Source: Lepturacanthus savala | Lineage: Eukaryota > Chordata > Actinopteri > Scombriformes > Trichiuridae | NCBI GenBank assembly: GCA_030544235.1 | Contig: CM060470.1 | Span: 14,870,856-14,934,855 of the forward strand | Direction: 5' to 3' | Length of the DNA: 64,000 nt | Shown here: piece by piece, positions 52,571 to 64,000 of the stretch | How the letters are laid out: every line of letters starts with the position of its first letter | Numbering within the stretch: the stretch's first letter is position 1 | Program-made: the position numbers and the translations under genes | The notes under the pieces: generated by a model | The model's input: the letters and a program-made list of their open reading frames with translations, nothing else | Told to the model about the DNA's origin: nothing | The model's database searches: none

Positions 52571-55059
52571 GTTTAGTATTAATGTAAAACAGTCACACCA
52601 GGTGGGAGTTAACAATATCTGTTAACACACCTATTAAGAGTGTGCTTCAAGTTGATTGTCACTGCATTTAGAACTAGTGCATAGGAAGTATCTATTTCTA
52701 TGAAAAAATGGAAGCTTTCATTTCATTTTTAGCGGACTTATGATAAATCTCGTACTTTTTACTGTATACTGTAATGATCTGGGCATGATACTGTTAAATG
52801 TGTTTATAAATAAATGAGTTTCGGCCCAGATCCTGTTGTGTTAGGTGATAGTGCTGGGATTTCCTGAGGGTCTGTGAACGCATCTTGGAAAGCAGCTAAT
52901 GTGTAGATTGTGGTTCACCTCTGAAAGAAGAAATGACGGCAGCACTCTGAACTTTTCTTACGAAGTTTGTTATTCTGGTGTTGTCTACGGCCAGGAATAA
53001 AGTAGCAGCTAAACCGACTAACGTCTTAGCGTGTGTTTTTTGAGAGACGGGAGAATACTTTAGCTGCGTTGGCTGTACGATCAATGTAGGAAGAAACAGG
53101 ACAGGTGCTTTAAATTGTAAGAAAAGCGCTGGGAAGCAACATGAGGAGGAGCGCCATGATAAGGATCTTTACACTGTAACTAAAGTGCTGCTACAGGATA
53201 GCGCTGTGAAATGTAATTCTATAGGATTTTAACTTCCAATGATAATAATGACGTTTTGAATATCTATCCAAAAAAATCCACGAAAAAAGGTGCACAACGT
53301 TGTGCCATGATAGCTGAGGTTGATCTGACAAACAGTCACAGAGATATGTGAGTCACAGACACATAGACGCTCCTTACTTTATAGACAGATAAATATACAT
53401 GCACAGACTCAGACAGTCACATATAGTGACACTATGTTTCTCCTATTGATCATGAGCAAAGTCATGAGCAAAGAGCAAAATGATTATGTGTTGATACATT
53501 TTGTAACTCACTGAAAGGAGTTTTTAGTTGCTTATTAGAAATCATTAATAATTAAAGCCCTCCATATAATGTTGGTGTATTTTCCACTGGCATGTTATTG
53601 ACTTTGAAAAAATAAACATGGTCAGAAAAGCCTCTAAAACAGTTGCACTACATTACAATATATCTATTATCTATTCATGTATTAATTTGATTTGAACGTC
53701 GCAGACTTTAACATCATTGAGGACTTTCAAAGTTACTGCATGTAATTTCGAGGACAATTACAGAAGTCATTGTCCTCAAAAGTTGTATGACAATTATCCA
53801 AACATCAATAAATAATACATTTGAAAAGTTTTTTTATTAACACACACACACAAAACAAAAACAAAACAAAAAACATCAATCCTCATCCATTGTGGTGAAG
53901 CTCAACACAAATTAAAAATTGTTTAAAGAGCATTACAGTCTTGCAAGACTGTGTGTGCACTTATCATCAAGAATAATCTGGGCGCAACAACGCTGAGAAC
54001 TATTATTATACAAAAAAAATGAAAAAAAAAAACATCTTTCTCTTTATAATAGGTTTGACGATTAGAGCAATTTGTGTTTTTAAAGAGACTTTTTCTTCCT
54101 GTTACAATTAATTTCATCTTCCTTGTGCAGAGGCGGTGTCACTAGGCCTTTAAGACTGTCTGCTGCTGTTTCGTGGATGCTCACCAGCTCTTGAATCCAT
54201 CACTGCTTTCTGTCAGCGGTAACAAATTTGCTGCTCTTTTCCAACTGTCCGATCATTAGTTGACATTCTGGTGCAGGGCAACGGGATCTCTGAGGTTCTC
54301 CAACTGCTGCGAAATGTTGAAATGACAAAATAATAACAACATCTGTCTTGTGTCCACGGGTATTGACATAACATTACAGGTACCAAATTGTTTGTGTTGT
54401 GAAGTGTGTCTCGAAGATACCTCAAGCTTATGACTCTTCGGGCTCCACACTCTGTCAGGGTTTCCAGGAGTTGATGGGTGATGGAAACTGGTTTTGGCAG
54501 TAGAGGCATGTGCAGAGAATGCAGTTTTGCATTTTAGTGCATTATGCATTAATACCAGTGTTTACTTGTGTCATTTGGTTTTGTAATGAAACAACATGCC
54601 CTTTTCAAAGTGACGATATTTGAAAAATACACACGGTTTATCAGCAGAGGCAGATAAAATATCCAGATCTTTTCAGTAAAAGTACTAATACCACACACAC
54701 ACACAAACACACACATACACAGCGTATTCAATGCATCACCACAAATAGTTGTTTTTTTTTTTTTTTTACTCTTCGTACCTGTCATTAAAAATGATTGGGG
54801 AACAGACTTACTTATCAGGATTTCAGATATATATTTGCCATTATATGTTATGAAGAGTCCACACTTCCTCTATTTGCATCCGTCACTGTCTTCATCGTAG
54901 ATGCTGGCGCATCAGAAACTGTTTCCTGAGGTGAACTCTGCCTGCAGTCACTGCAAATCATGCCGCCCATCCACTTGTGTCCGTGCAGCAAAGTTAAAGA
55001 ACCCTGGCTTAAAAATATTTTCTTGAATATCCAGCTGTCTCGGTAAATTTGTTCATCCA

Positions 55060-55072
55060 TGCCCCCTGCTGG
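55060..55072 (-). promoter_or_regulatory. CTCF-like site
   Basis: On the minus strand CCAGCAGGGGGCA fits the vertebrate CTCF core CCASYAGRKGGC. It lies about 16 kb upstream of the spopl promoter. Only one motif, binding not shown. Confidence 0.4.
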
Positions 55073-55840
55073 TCATTTTCAGTGTCTCCGCTTTCCCTTT
55101 TCTAAAGCAGAGGCAGTCTGTGCTGCCTTTGCCATGTGTCTTGCCTGAAGCTTGATTCTTTTTAAAATGGAAAGATACCTTAGCAGTTGTACACAATGTG
55201 ATCATGAGCTATTGCTTTTCATTAGTTGGAGAAAAAAAGAAAAAGAAAAACATGGTTTATATCCTTAGTTTATATTAAAGAAAACATCCAGCTGCCTACT
55301 GGTCCCTAATCTGTCTAAAGTATTCTTCATCTTCATAAGCATTTCATTGTATATATTTAGTTAGATTTGCTGAAACAAATTTATTTCATAATTGCCCATT
55401 TTTGCATTTATTTCTCACTTATTTTCCGTTCTTCTTCATATACTTAGTTCACTGACAATTACTGTTATTATCTGTCACATACAGACACACACACATCTGT
55501 ACATTTATTTTTTTTATTTATGATTTAAGTATTCAAATGTATTAAAAAAATATGAAAATATCCAAATTTATTTTACCTCATTTTTTGCGGTTAACAAGCC
55601 ATAAGGATTTGAAATCACTGCCATCACCAACAATAAACACTCCCTCATTTCATTTTTTTCCCCTTTTGCATGAAGTACAACAGAAAACCTATAGCAGGTT
55701 GGTAAAGATGAGTGTGCCCCACTGTGCCATTTGTAGCTGTAAATGTGCAAAGTTGCCCAGTGTAGCTTTAATCAATGCAAACTGCCCCTGAGTGCGAACG
55801 CTAAATTCACTCCCAAAGCCAGAATATGAACTCTCCCTCT

Positions 55841-55842
<2 letters not shown>

Positions 55843-55915
<73 letters not shown>
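55843..55915. repeat. (TA)36 microsatellite
   Basis: About 73 bp of uninterrupted TA, the longest simple repeat in the window. Confidence 0.98.
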
Positions 55916-55918
<3 letters not shown>

Positions 55919-58900
55919 AAATTATACTCATTTCTGTCTGCTCTCAAAGGTCAGCATTCATGTCTTATTCATTGAGTATTTACTGACCTTGTCACCTACT
56001 TTGTATTGTGTGTGGACAAATGAATTAAGATTCAAGAGCCTCGGTAATGGAAAAGTGTTTTAATTTCCGCCTGACATTAAGATGTTGTGCCTCATAGGCA
56101 TTTGGTGGCACATTACTCGACGGCCGCTCTCTGGCTCCGCCGTTGCCCCCCGTGTTCCACTTAAACACTTCAATCACGGGGAAAGATCAAAGGAGCTGTT
56201 AAACTAATCAAGTGGAGACACAAGAGATGAAACTCCCCCTGTATTCACTGTGTTTCCTATTAACACTCTCACTCTCCTTCCCTCACGCTCGCCTCCCATA
56301 ACCCGATGAGTGAACACTGTAAATTCACGGAGGAGGTTTGCCGGCTCAATTGCCGTCGACGTACATAGAGCAAATAATGATCCTAAACAAATGGGCGTGT
56401 ATCCTTCTATGAGCTGCATTATTGAACAAGGGGTGAGAATCATCCCGGGATTGTTGTACCTCTGCTTAACAACAGGGAACAACAATTTCACCGTCCTCCT
56501 CTGTGCTCAACGCATAGTATTGTGTGACAAATAGTACTTATTTTTTATTATTCATGAGGCCTCCATTAAAAGAGAATAGACACAGACAGAATTTACGTTC
56601 GGATCCCTCTATGAATACATAGGCTGTTATAAAATTCTAATGACACATTCAAATCTACACGCACGAATGGGGAAATATCAAATGACCATATGAAAAATAT
56701 CTGACAGTAATAGCCAATTCAGATCTGTATCTCCTCTCAGCTCAAGGAGTAACACGGTTAAGGATGTCCTCCTGTAAAATAACCGGTAAGACAAGGCCCA
56801 AACTGAATTTGAATCCGTGCAGCCAGATGTTGAAGGACAGTCTATCGCGGCTCTTAAGAAGCCATACTCCAGCCTAATAACAGTCCAGAATAGACCTTCT
56901 GCCACTTTTCACTAGCTCTCAAAGGTTGCCATATTGGATAATACCTTGTTATCAGCTGAAAGAGGTGAGTTTTGGAGAAAAGGTGAAGAGGTGAGCTCCC
57001 TTTTATTTTCTCACCGAAGAAAACAATCTCGGAGATCTAACATTTCTCAGATCTCATTTTCTGTTAATTCACACACACGCGCAAAAAAAAGAAAAAAAAT
57101 GTTTGACAGACATTTATAGAGGCAAAGTATTTTTTGAATTCTCTGAAGGAAAAACAAAACATCCATTTGCAACCCTGAAACAAGAATGAAAGCAGATTTG
57201 GGTTCAAGTCACTCTCATAAACTCCAAAGTGTTATGCTACATTTAATAAGACAGGGTGTATGCTATATAATACATCGCCATGGCCGCTGCAGACCATTGC
57301 TCCCGTGTGCTGCAACACATGATGACATCTTTGAATATTGGGCTCCTTTTGAGAGGTTCATCAAGCCCAGATTCATCAATTGTTTCGAGTGTGTGACCTA
57401 TATACTGATATCTTATGGCGATGCAGGAATTCATTTTCGTTTAATGCAGAAATGTAATGTACTGGAATAAAGGTTAATTTGCCAGGTCTTTACATTTCAA
57501 TCTCTCTCTAATTAAGTAGTTTAATTTAGGAGACTAAATAAAGCGAACAATCAGCGAATATATGCTATTGCAGAAATAAACATCTGCAGCAGAAAAGAAA
57601 TGAAGCAATTAATGGTGAAAGACAGAAACTCATTAGTTTAATGGGGAAATTACTAAATAGAATAGTGCCTAGGGTGTTTTTTATGACATTGTCCCTTTGT
57701 TTGTTTTTACTGATGAGAAACGCGTCTGCATTAATAATACGAGCACATTTCCTCTTTGTATATTTAGCAGATTTCTGTAATCATAATTGCAACATTTGTT
57801 TATTATTGAATGCTGTCTGAATGTGATTAATTCCAGACACATTTTTTAAACATATTCGAGTATTGCATTTCAGGAAACAAATATCTGATAGCACAGCCTT
57901 CCATCCGGAGACAAAACAACAATTAAATGCAAAAAAAGAAGAAAAAAAAAAGCACAAAGACGGAGGAGAACTTTCGATCTGATTACAGAGGAGGGGGGGG
58001 GGAGAGAGAAAGTAGCTCCAACTCTTTGGAGTCTTGCTTTGAGTCTTCTGCCAGTCCCTTCACAAGGAAGTTAATGATGCTGGCAAGAAGATGAATCACC
58101 TCAGACAGCACACAGAGCAGCTCTGACAAGTGAGCACCGGCGAATCTGACACCTGCAAGTACCAAAAGAAAGACTAATAGTCATGTCAGCTGCTACCTGT
58201 AGGAGTTGAGCTATGTCTGTCTGCACTGAAAGAAACTGTCCCTATGATCGGAGGTGAAAGGCAACCTGAGGGATATGGCTGGCTGGACTTTCACGAAAAA
58301 AACAAAAAAAGTCATGCAGGCCAGTGTGAGGAAACGTCAGGTGACGTGATGCGATTCGTTTCAAAATGTAATTTTAGGGAACGTGTTTGTGTCATTTGAG
58401 ATAAATGGATGAGGAAGAGTTCTGTTGAAGTGGAAGTGAAGGTTTTTGGGATGTTAAACCCAACCCTATTTTAAGGATTTTCTCTGCAGCTTCCTACTAC
58501 TTTGTGACGCATCGGACGTCAGACGCGTCGCAGAGCTCGCTGCGTCCGCTCTATTTGGGACATGATGCATTCACACAGTTTTTAAAGCCATTAATGGACC
58601 AATTAAAAAGAAATCCAAAAGGTCTGGACTCTTGAAGCTCCATATTCTTTAAATGTAAGTAAATCATCAGTGCTCGCTGTCTGTTCTCCATTTTGAGCTA
58701 ACGGGAACATGCTCTGTTTTTGAAGCCATTACTGGACCGGTTTATAAAATTCAAAAATATACTCTGAAGGTATTTTCTTATAAGACATTCAGATTTAAAA
58801 CCCTATACTTACACTTAGAGTAAGGCAGAGTTTTTGTATATTTATATTTGGTTGTAATGAATTTTGGTCAGAAAGGTTGGGATATAATGAATAAAACCAT

Positions 58901-60929
58901 TCATTCATAGAATCCATTTACCTTTTTTATTTTTCTACAGTTAAAAAAACACAACCTGCATTAATATTGTATATGTTATACTTTGTTTTATATTTGTTCT
59001 TGCAAAAAAAGTAATGTGAGGAAATAAGAAAATCCTAGCATGTGGGATTCAACAATCTTACTCATGATGTAATGTAATGAAATCATCGTAAACCGCTCAT
59101 TTCAGCTTGATGAGTGCCACCTGTTCATGAGGAGCCATATATGGCTCTATGGTCTGCTCTGTTTACCCCTTTTTACCCCATTTGCTAAAACCAAATTTTG
59201 AGCATAGCTCAATTAAGCTGTGCATGTAAACACCCTAAGTAAGAGACCCTAAGCAACGAGAACACATGAATCCATCTAACAAGTCGTCGGAACACTCTGC
59301 ACCATGACAGAAATAAAGAGAGAATGCTTTGATGTGAAGTTAGATATGACAAAACATCTTTCTAAAGTAAAGTACTCCATGATGGGAGGCATCCAAGGAG
59401 TGTGACACTCACAGAGATTATTAGAAGAGAATTTTAGTCTCCGGGTGATGTTATAGCTGCGACACTACATGATACTGGACAGCTGTCGAAGTGAAGAAGT
59501 TTCCTACTGCAGCTACTGGAATGGAATTGTACAGTTGGTGAGGGAAGAATTCTGAAAAGCCTCACACAGAGAACGCTCACAATAGTGTGTGCATTTGTGC
59601 CATTAAGTAAAGCAAGAATGACATAGCTGCAGTTTATCTTCAGGCCCACTGACCCACATTTAACAAGTGCTGAGATGAATGTGTTTCTTTAGCTGCTTAG
59701 TTCAACTATGATCAGCCAATCAGACTGCAGGTTTGCCTGTGGTGCTGGTAGTATACAGTAAATAGGTGTGATGGCTGCCCATAGGGAGTTGATGAGTCCT
59801 TTTAAGGCTCAGACTTTAAGGCTGCAGGCTAAAACACCTGAACACTAAGGAAAAAAAAAAAAGTCCCACCCAGGTGATTTCAGTTTCAGTGACTCGTTTC
59901 ACAGGGAGTCATCAAGTCAGCAGGTTTAAAAATGGCATTATACGTACACTTGATTTTGGGGCATTGATTATTGCCATGGAAACTCAATGGAACTTGCCAT
60001 GAAAGTTGCTCATGGCTTAAAGAGAGCCCAGCAATGGCTCAGAAAACAACACAAGACGATGTGATAAATCATTTAAAATATGCCACTTCTTTTTATTTGT
60101 GGCACTGTCACATTTTAAACGTGACCTAATGCTCCAACTGTACAGTTCAGTTGTTTTTTTTTATAGATATGAGAGATAAATCTGCTCTAAAAATAACACA
60201 TGACACTTTATAGGGATATTCGGTTATTATTTATGACACGTTTATAACACAATCTCTGCTTTGCACAAAATTTGTAATTCAAGGGGTAGGACAAAGAAGA
60301 GGACAAAGGAGAAGACAACTTTCTGATAAAAACCAGGCACCGTTTGTTGACCATGTTCAATTCTATCCCCTCTGTCATCCACACATTTAGTCTAGAACAT
60401 AGGTACATGACTGACTTTGCATCCACTCGCCATAATTCACTACAAGAGTGATTCAAATCCATATCATAAGGGACAACAATGATTTTCAACAACATCTGGC
60501 AATTCAATCTGTCCACAATGATCTGCATTCTCGCCAGAAAACAAGTGCACATGATGCAGCTTTGCGGCATGCCTTTTGAGAGGCATTCTGAAAGAATTAA
60601 AGAATAAATGATTTTTCTAAACAAATATAAAAGCAAACTATATGTGTTCCTTCCGATCTATGAATATATATTCCAAAGGAATAAAAAACAAGACGAAACA
60701 AGAAGAAGAGAAACACAATAAACTAATCGTAGTGTACCCTCTTTGAAAAAGTAGTAGGAAAAAGACAATATGTGGATGTAAGTCCACAAGTGACCACAGT
60801 ATACTGTTTCCCATTGTAGTGGACTACACCATTTTGACTGAGAGAGTACTGGCATTGGATGCTGAATTGATTCCAGATCTGGTTATTTTCGTCTATGAGG
60901 TTGGCTTCAGCTGCACAAAGACAGATGGG

Positions 60930-61875
60930 GACTCCAGTCTGTGACTTGGGCTAGAGTCGCACACACAGGGACTTCAGACTCGACTCGGACTTGTGAACAA
61001 TCATTATGTTTTTGTTCCATTTCTTTTTTTGAGCGTAATAATATTGGGGAAACTCTGGAAATTCTGATAAGCTCAGCGTCTTTGCTTCATTTTTGTGACA
61101 TGGCAACCGCATTAGGTGCATGGCTTGTAGCTTCACGCACTCGTAGCTCGGATGACGCTATAGTGACTGTCAGGACAAGAAGACGCTACCAACAAAAGAA
61201 ATGCAGACTGCATAGTCTGCAGTGCCAAGGTCAAGGACGCTGGATCAGTCATGTCAAATTTTATCAGGCACCTGAAAACTCACCTGGATAGGTAAGTCAC
61301 ATTAGCTCATGGACAGTTAGCAAACATGTTTAGCTCAGCATCAGATATGTTTACCTTAGCTTTCTACCATTCTTGTAACTGAATATTTGAGTAGATGAGG
61401 GGATGTTAGTCATGTTTGTTTGCATGGAGTGGCGTTAACAACGTTTAAGAAAAATAAAAAGCAGATTTATGTTTGTATGTTTGTGTATTACCTACTATAT
61501 TTTTGCATCCATTATTCCGACCTCCCATCTCTCTGACTTCCTAGCCTTCTGCCTAATCCTAACTCTAACCAGTAATCACCACTAATTACTAAGTACTGAT
61601 ACTTTACGCTAATAGATACAGGAGTGATAATAATACAGTAAATGGTGTGAATTTCTTAGCTATAGATGTGCACTGCAGGATTCTTAGTAGACTGAACAGC
61701 AGCAGATGAGACAAGGCTCTTTATAACATGAAGAGGCATGAGACTTTTATTTATTTGGGACTTGAAACCTGAGTTATACTCGTGACCAGAGACTTGATCA
61801 AGTCACGCCCCCAAAGATTTGAGACTCGACTTGGACTAGTGACCAAAGACTTTAGACTTGACCTTGACTTGCACA
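60930..61875 (+). mobile_element. Decayed hAT-like element flanked by GACTTG-rich ends
   Basis: Both margins are built of degenerate GACTTGRGACTCGACTTGGA words (about 60930-60990 and 61755-61880), typical of a fish hAT-related repeat. Between them lies a BED-type zinc-finger fragment (61200-61290). The exact ends and any target duplication are not visible. No full transposase remains. Confidence 0.5.
61197..61291 (+). pseudogene. BED zinc-finger remnant of a hAT transposase
   Basis: One frame reads CIVCSAKVKDAGSVMSNFIR then HLKTHLDR, which has the C-x2-C ... H-x3-H pattern of a BED finger as found in hAT transposases and ZBED proteins. A stop and a donor-like GTAAGT follow. The preceding open frame (ATG at 61100) is in a different register, so a frameshift separates it. 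Only one finger is left. Confidence 0.55.
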
Positions 61876-61894
61876 AAACTGGCCAACGTAGCAG

Positions 61895-62370
61895 CAACAA
61901 CACAATACGTGCAGCCATTCCACATAATGGTGTATCCTGCACTGCCATGCCAACCTCGGTCCATACAATACACAGCCCACAGCCAGACTGCACAACTTTT
62001 TGATACTGGTTGAGCCATAGATGATGCAGGGAAGCACATATATATAGTAGTAGTGGGAAAATGTTGTTGACTGTCCACAAACTCTTGTTGAATTCCTTCT
62101 GTCTACTCTTTGTTTCTCAATCCAATTAAAGAGTTCTTTTCAGCATGGCGGTGGAAGGCGTGTGACTGCCAGCCCTATCTGTGCCTGTCTCTTCTGCAGG
62201 CACTGGAAGAGGCATGGGATGATATTGATGTGGGTGCTGTCCAGGGCTGGATAGGACACTCAAGGTGCTTCTTCTTTAGATGTCTACCCAGGGGAAGATA
62301 TTGCCTGTGATGTTGATGAGGTGCTGTGGCCAGACACGACTAGGCGCTGGCACTATACATCCTAAATATT
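61895..62370 (+). pseudogene. Broken DDE transposase (IS630/Tc1-like superfamily), C-terminal part
   Basis: Pieces of one transposase are visible in different frames: AAIPHNGVSCTAMPTSVHTI (about 61910-61970), then LNPIKEFFSAWRWK (from 62113), ALEEAWDDIDVGAVQGWIGH and a shifted tail DEVLWPD near 62320. The NPI(E/K)xFFSxWR segment corresponds to the region of the last catalytic acidic residue; here the position reads Lys instead of the expected Glu. Stops and frameshifts rule out function. Confidence 0.6.
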
Positions 62371-62987
62371 TTTCTTTACTAGTTTTTTTTTTTTCTACAC
62401 ATTTTTCTATTCTGTTAGCTGTATAAATAGAGTGCAATGTAATGTATAGGCTACTGTTGCAGATTTGTTGCAGAGTTTTTTTTAACACTACAGTGGTGTT
62501 TCTGCACATATTTCTATAGAATTGGACAATCTCTCTACAGAATTCTCTACATACCAATCTATTATTATGACCACAGAGATAAAAGTGCTTTTTTTATTGA
62601 TCACCACAATGCTTAGATGGTTGGGCAAAAATCTGGTAAGATTAGCGTGTGACACTTGATGCAGTTTGAATTTTGTAAGCATGTATGGAGTTAATGCTTA
62701 ATTTTGCAGGATATATCAGGTGTTGTGCACTTGGGGTATGGTTTAGTCAATAATGTGAGGAAATTAAGAATGTTTCCAAAAATGTGAATTAACCATCAGA
62801 AAAAAATGGATTTGCACATATATATAACCAGGATACTGTATGTAAACTATGAAATGATATACTAGACCTGTATAATCATGTTTCTTTCCCGCTCTGATTC
62901 AGCACAATATTGATATCAATGCAGCATATCTCTCAGCTTCAGGTTGAAATACTGTATATTATAAAAACAGTGAACATGTTTTCAAAG

Positions 62988-63371
62988 TTAAAGGTCCCAT
63001 ATCATGTAAATAGCCACTTTCATCTTCTTTTCATGCACTTTCGTTTGTACTTCCTTGTCTGTGATGTCATTGCAGTAGCGTCCTCTGCCTGTAGAGGTTC
63101 CCAGCATGGCCCAACTGCCCCCCCAACCTTTACACCCTCTTCTTTTTCAGTCTTCTTAGTAAAAATCAGCCAATCAGAAGAGAGACTCGTGAATATTTAT
63201 GAGACGGATCAAAAACAACCCGTGCTTTCCGAGGCTCCTGCGAGGCACTTGAAAGAGCGCTGTAAAACTTCATTCAGTTGAATTTTTGTACTTTAAATTG
63301 CAAATATATCATGTTAAGGGTATCAAAACTTCAAATAAAACCTAGAATAGTACATGATATGGGACCTTTAA
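62988..63371. mobile_element. Intact-looking TTAA-flanked (piggyBac-like) MITE
   Basis: TTAA at 62988-62991 and 63368-63371 flanks a perfect 17-bp terminal inverted repeat, AGGTCCCATATCATGTA. TTAA target duplication is the hallmark of the piggyBac superfamily. It is 384 bp including TTAA and non-coding: the 123-codon frame across it (62910-63281) has no domain. This is the best-preserved member of a family with decayed copies at 10840-11180 and 45850-46172. Confidence 0.85.
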
Positions 63372-63521
63372 AATCCAACACTAAATCTCAGTCATTTTAA
63401 AATCAAATTAGCCCTTTGCCCTTAACATAGCCCATTCAATATCAATGAACCAGAGAGAAGGGGTCCAATTTTTGGATCGATATAACAATATTTAGCCCAT
63501 ATTAGTGTAGTTTTCTTGAAT

Positions 63522-63563
63522 GCACTAGCTTTTATAACCAAAAGCTAGTGCTTTTGGTTATAA
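63522..63563. repeat. Two overlapping perfect inverted repeats
   Basis: GCACTAGCTTTT (63522-63533) pairs with AAAAGCTAGTGC (63540-63551) across a 6-base loop. The overlapping TTATAACCAAAAGC (63532-63545) pairs with GCTTTTGGTTATAA (63550-63563) across a 4-base loop. The two hairpins exclude one another. Confidence 0.9.
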
Positions 63564-64000
63564 CTCTATAAAATAAATCAACTTATATTTTAAAGTGATA
63601 CGTTCCAAATGAATATTAATAAATATAATCAGAGTGAAAGTGAATCCAAAAACCTCCCTTTTAATCTGAAACAAAACTGAGATTGAAAATTAAAAAAACA
63701 TATTTTTTGCCCCCCTTCAAACTGCACCTAGTTTATAAATGAGAGCAGTCTGGCTGGAATGCTTCTATTGTAAATACATATTTGCTGCTCCCCCAATTAT
63801 TTGGTTGCTTTTTTACATTTATTTGAAAAAAATAATGGAACCATACTGGAAAAAAGTAGCATCAACTTAAATGGAACAAAAAAAGTATTCTTTTAACAAC
63901 CACCAGAACTATTGGTCTCAAGCAGCCAGACTTTCTGACATGACTCCCCAGTCTATTTGGAATATGTTTTACAACAGGATCAAGCCTGAACCTAACTGAC

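Larger units (their letters stand above)
39716..60929. other. Gene-poor region upstream of spopl
   Basis: About 21 kb of AT-rich DNA. Apart from the mobile elements, microsatellite, CTCF-like motif and candidate conserved blocks listed separately, no host exon could be supported by both a recognised domain and fitting splice signals. Open frames of 60-180 codons (for example 40482-41021 minus, 54213-54549 minus, 60208-60636 minus) show no family resemblance. If the human order holds, the next gene (HNMT in human) would lie beyond the window. Confidence 0.5.

Noticed and set aside
54213..54549. Two overlapping minus frames of 97 and 98 codons
   Set aside because: Two different frames are open over the same bases with no family resemblance, so neither can be supported as coding.
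62910..63281. 123-codon open frame
   Set aside because: Lies mostly inside the TTAA-flanked MITE and shows no protein family.

Overview
The window is vertebrate nuclear DNA, almost certainly from a teleost fish and probably a percomorph-like one. It has two spliced genes with GT-AG introns (several of about 100-300 bp, a fish-like size), no operon structure, AT-rich non-coding DNA, long TA and TG microsatellites, and several short transposon families that are common in fish genomes (hAT, piggyBac-like TTAA, Tc1-like and tRNA-derived SINE). Nothing bacterial, viral or CRISPR-like was seen.

Layout. (1) 1-2590: upstream intergenic DNA. (2) 2590-19826, plus strand: nxph2 (neurexophilin 2). It has a CpG-rich promoter, a non-coding leader exon, a short coding exon holding only the signal peptide start, a 15.6-kb intron and one large exon with the rest of the protein (263 aa in total). 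(3) 19827-24663: region between two gene 3' ends. (4) 24776-38600, minus strand: spopl (speckle-type POZ protein-like). The complete 392-aa coding sequence can be rebuilt from ten coding exons, plus one predicted non-coding first exon next to an NRF1-type palindrome. (5) 38711-64000: about 25 kb with no convincing host protein-coding gene. It holds transposon remnants (hAT-like, Tc1-like, DDE transposase and BED-finger fragments, TTAA MITEs), microsatellites and several unique-looking blocks that could be conserved non-coding elements.

The two genes lie tail to tail. From memory, human SPOPL and NXPH2 at 2q22 have the same arrangement, which supports both identifications. They do not act in one pathway: Nxph2 is a secreted neurexin-alpha ligand, and Spopl is a substrate adaptor of the nuclear CUL3 ubiquitin ligase.

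The most interesting observation is in spopl. The 54-nt exon coding for the 18-residue insertion that separates SPOPL from SPOP is frame-neutral and is preceded by a 106-bp intron with a non-canonical GC donor. Skipping this exon would give a 374-aa protein of SPOP length. I found no convincing new multi-gene system.
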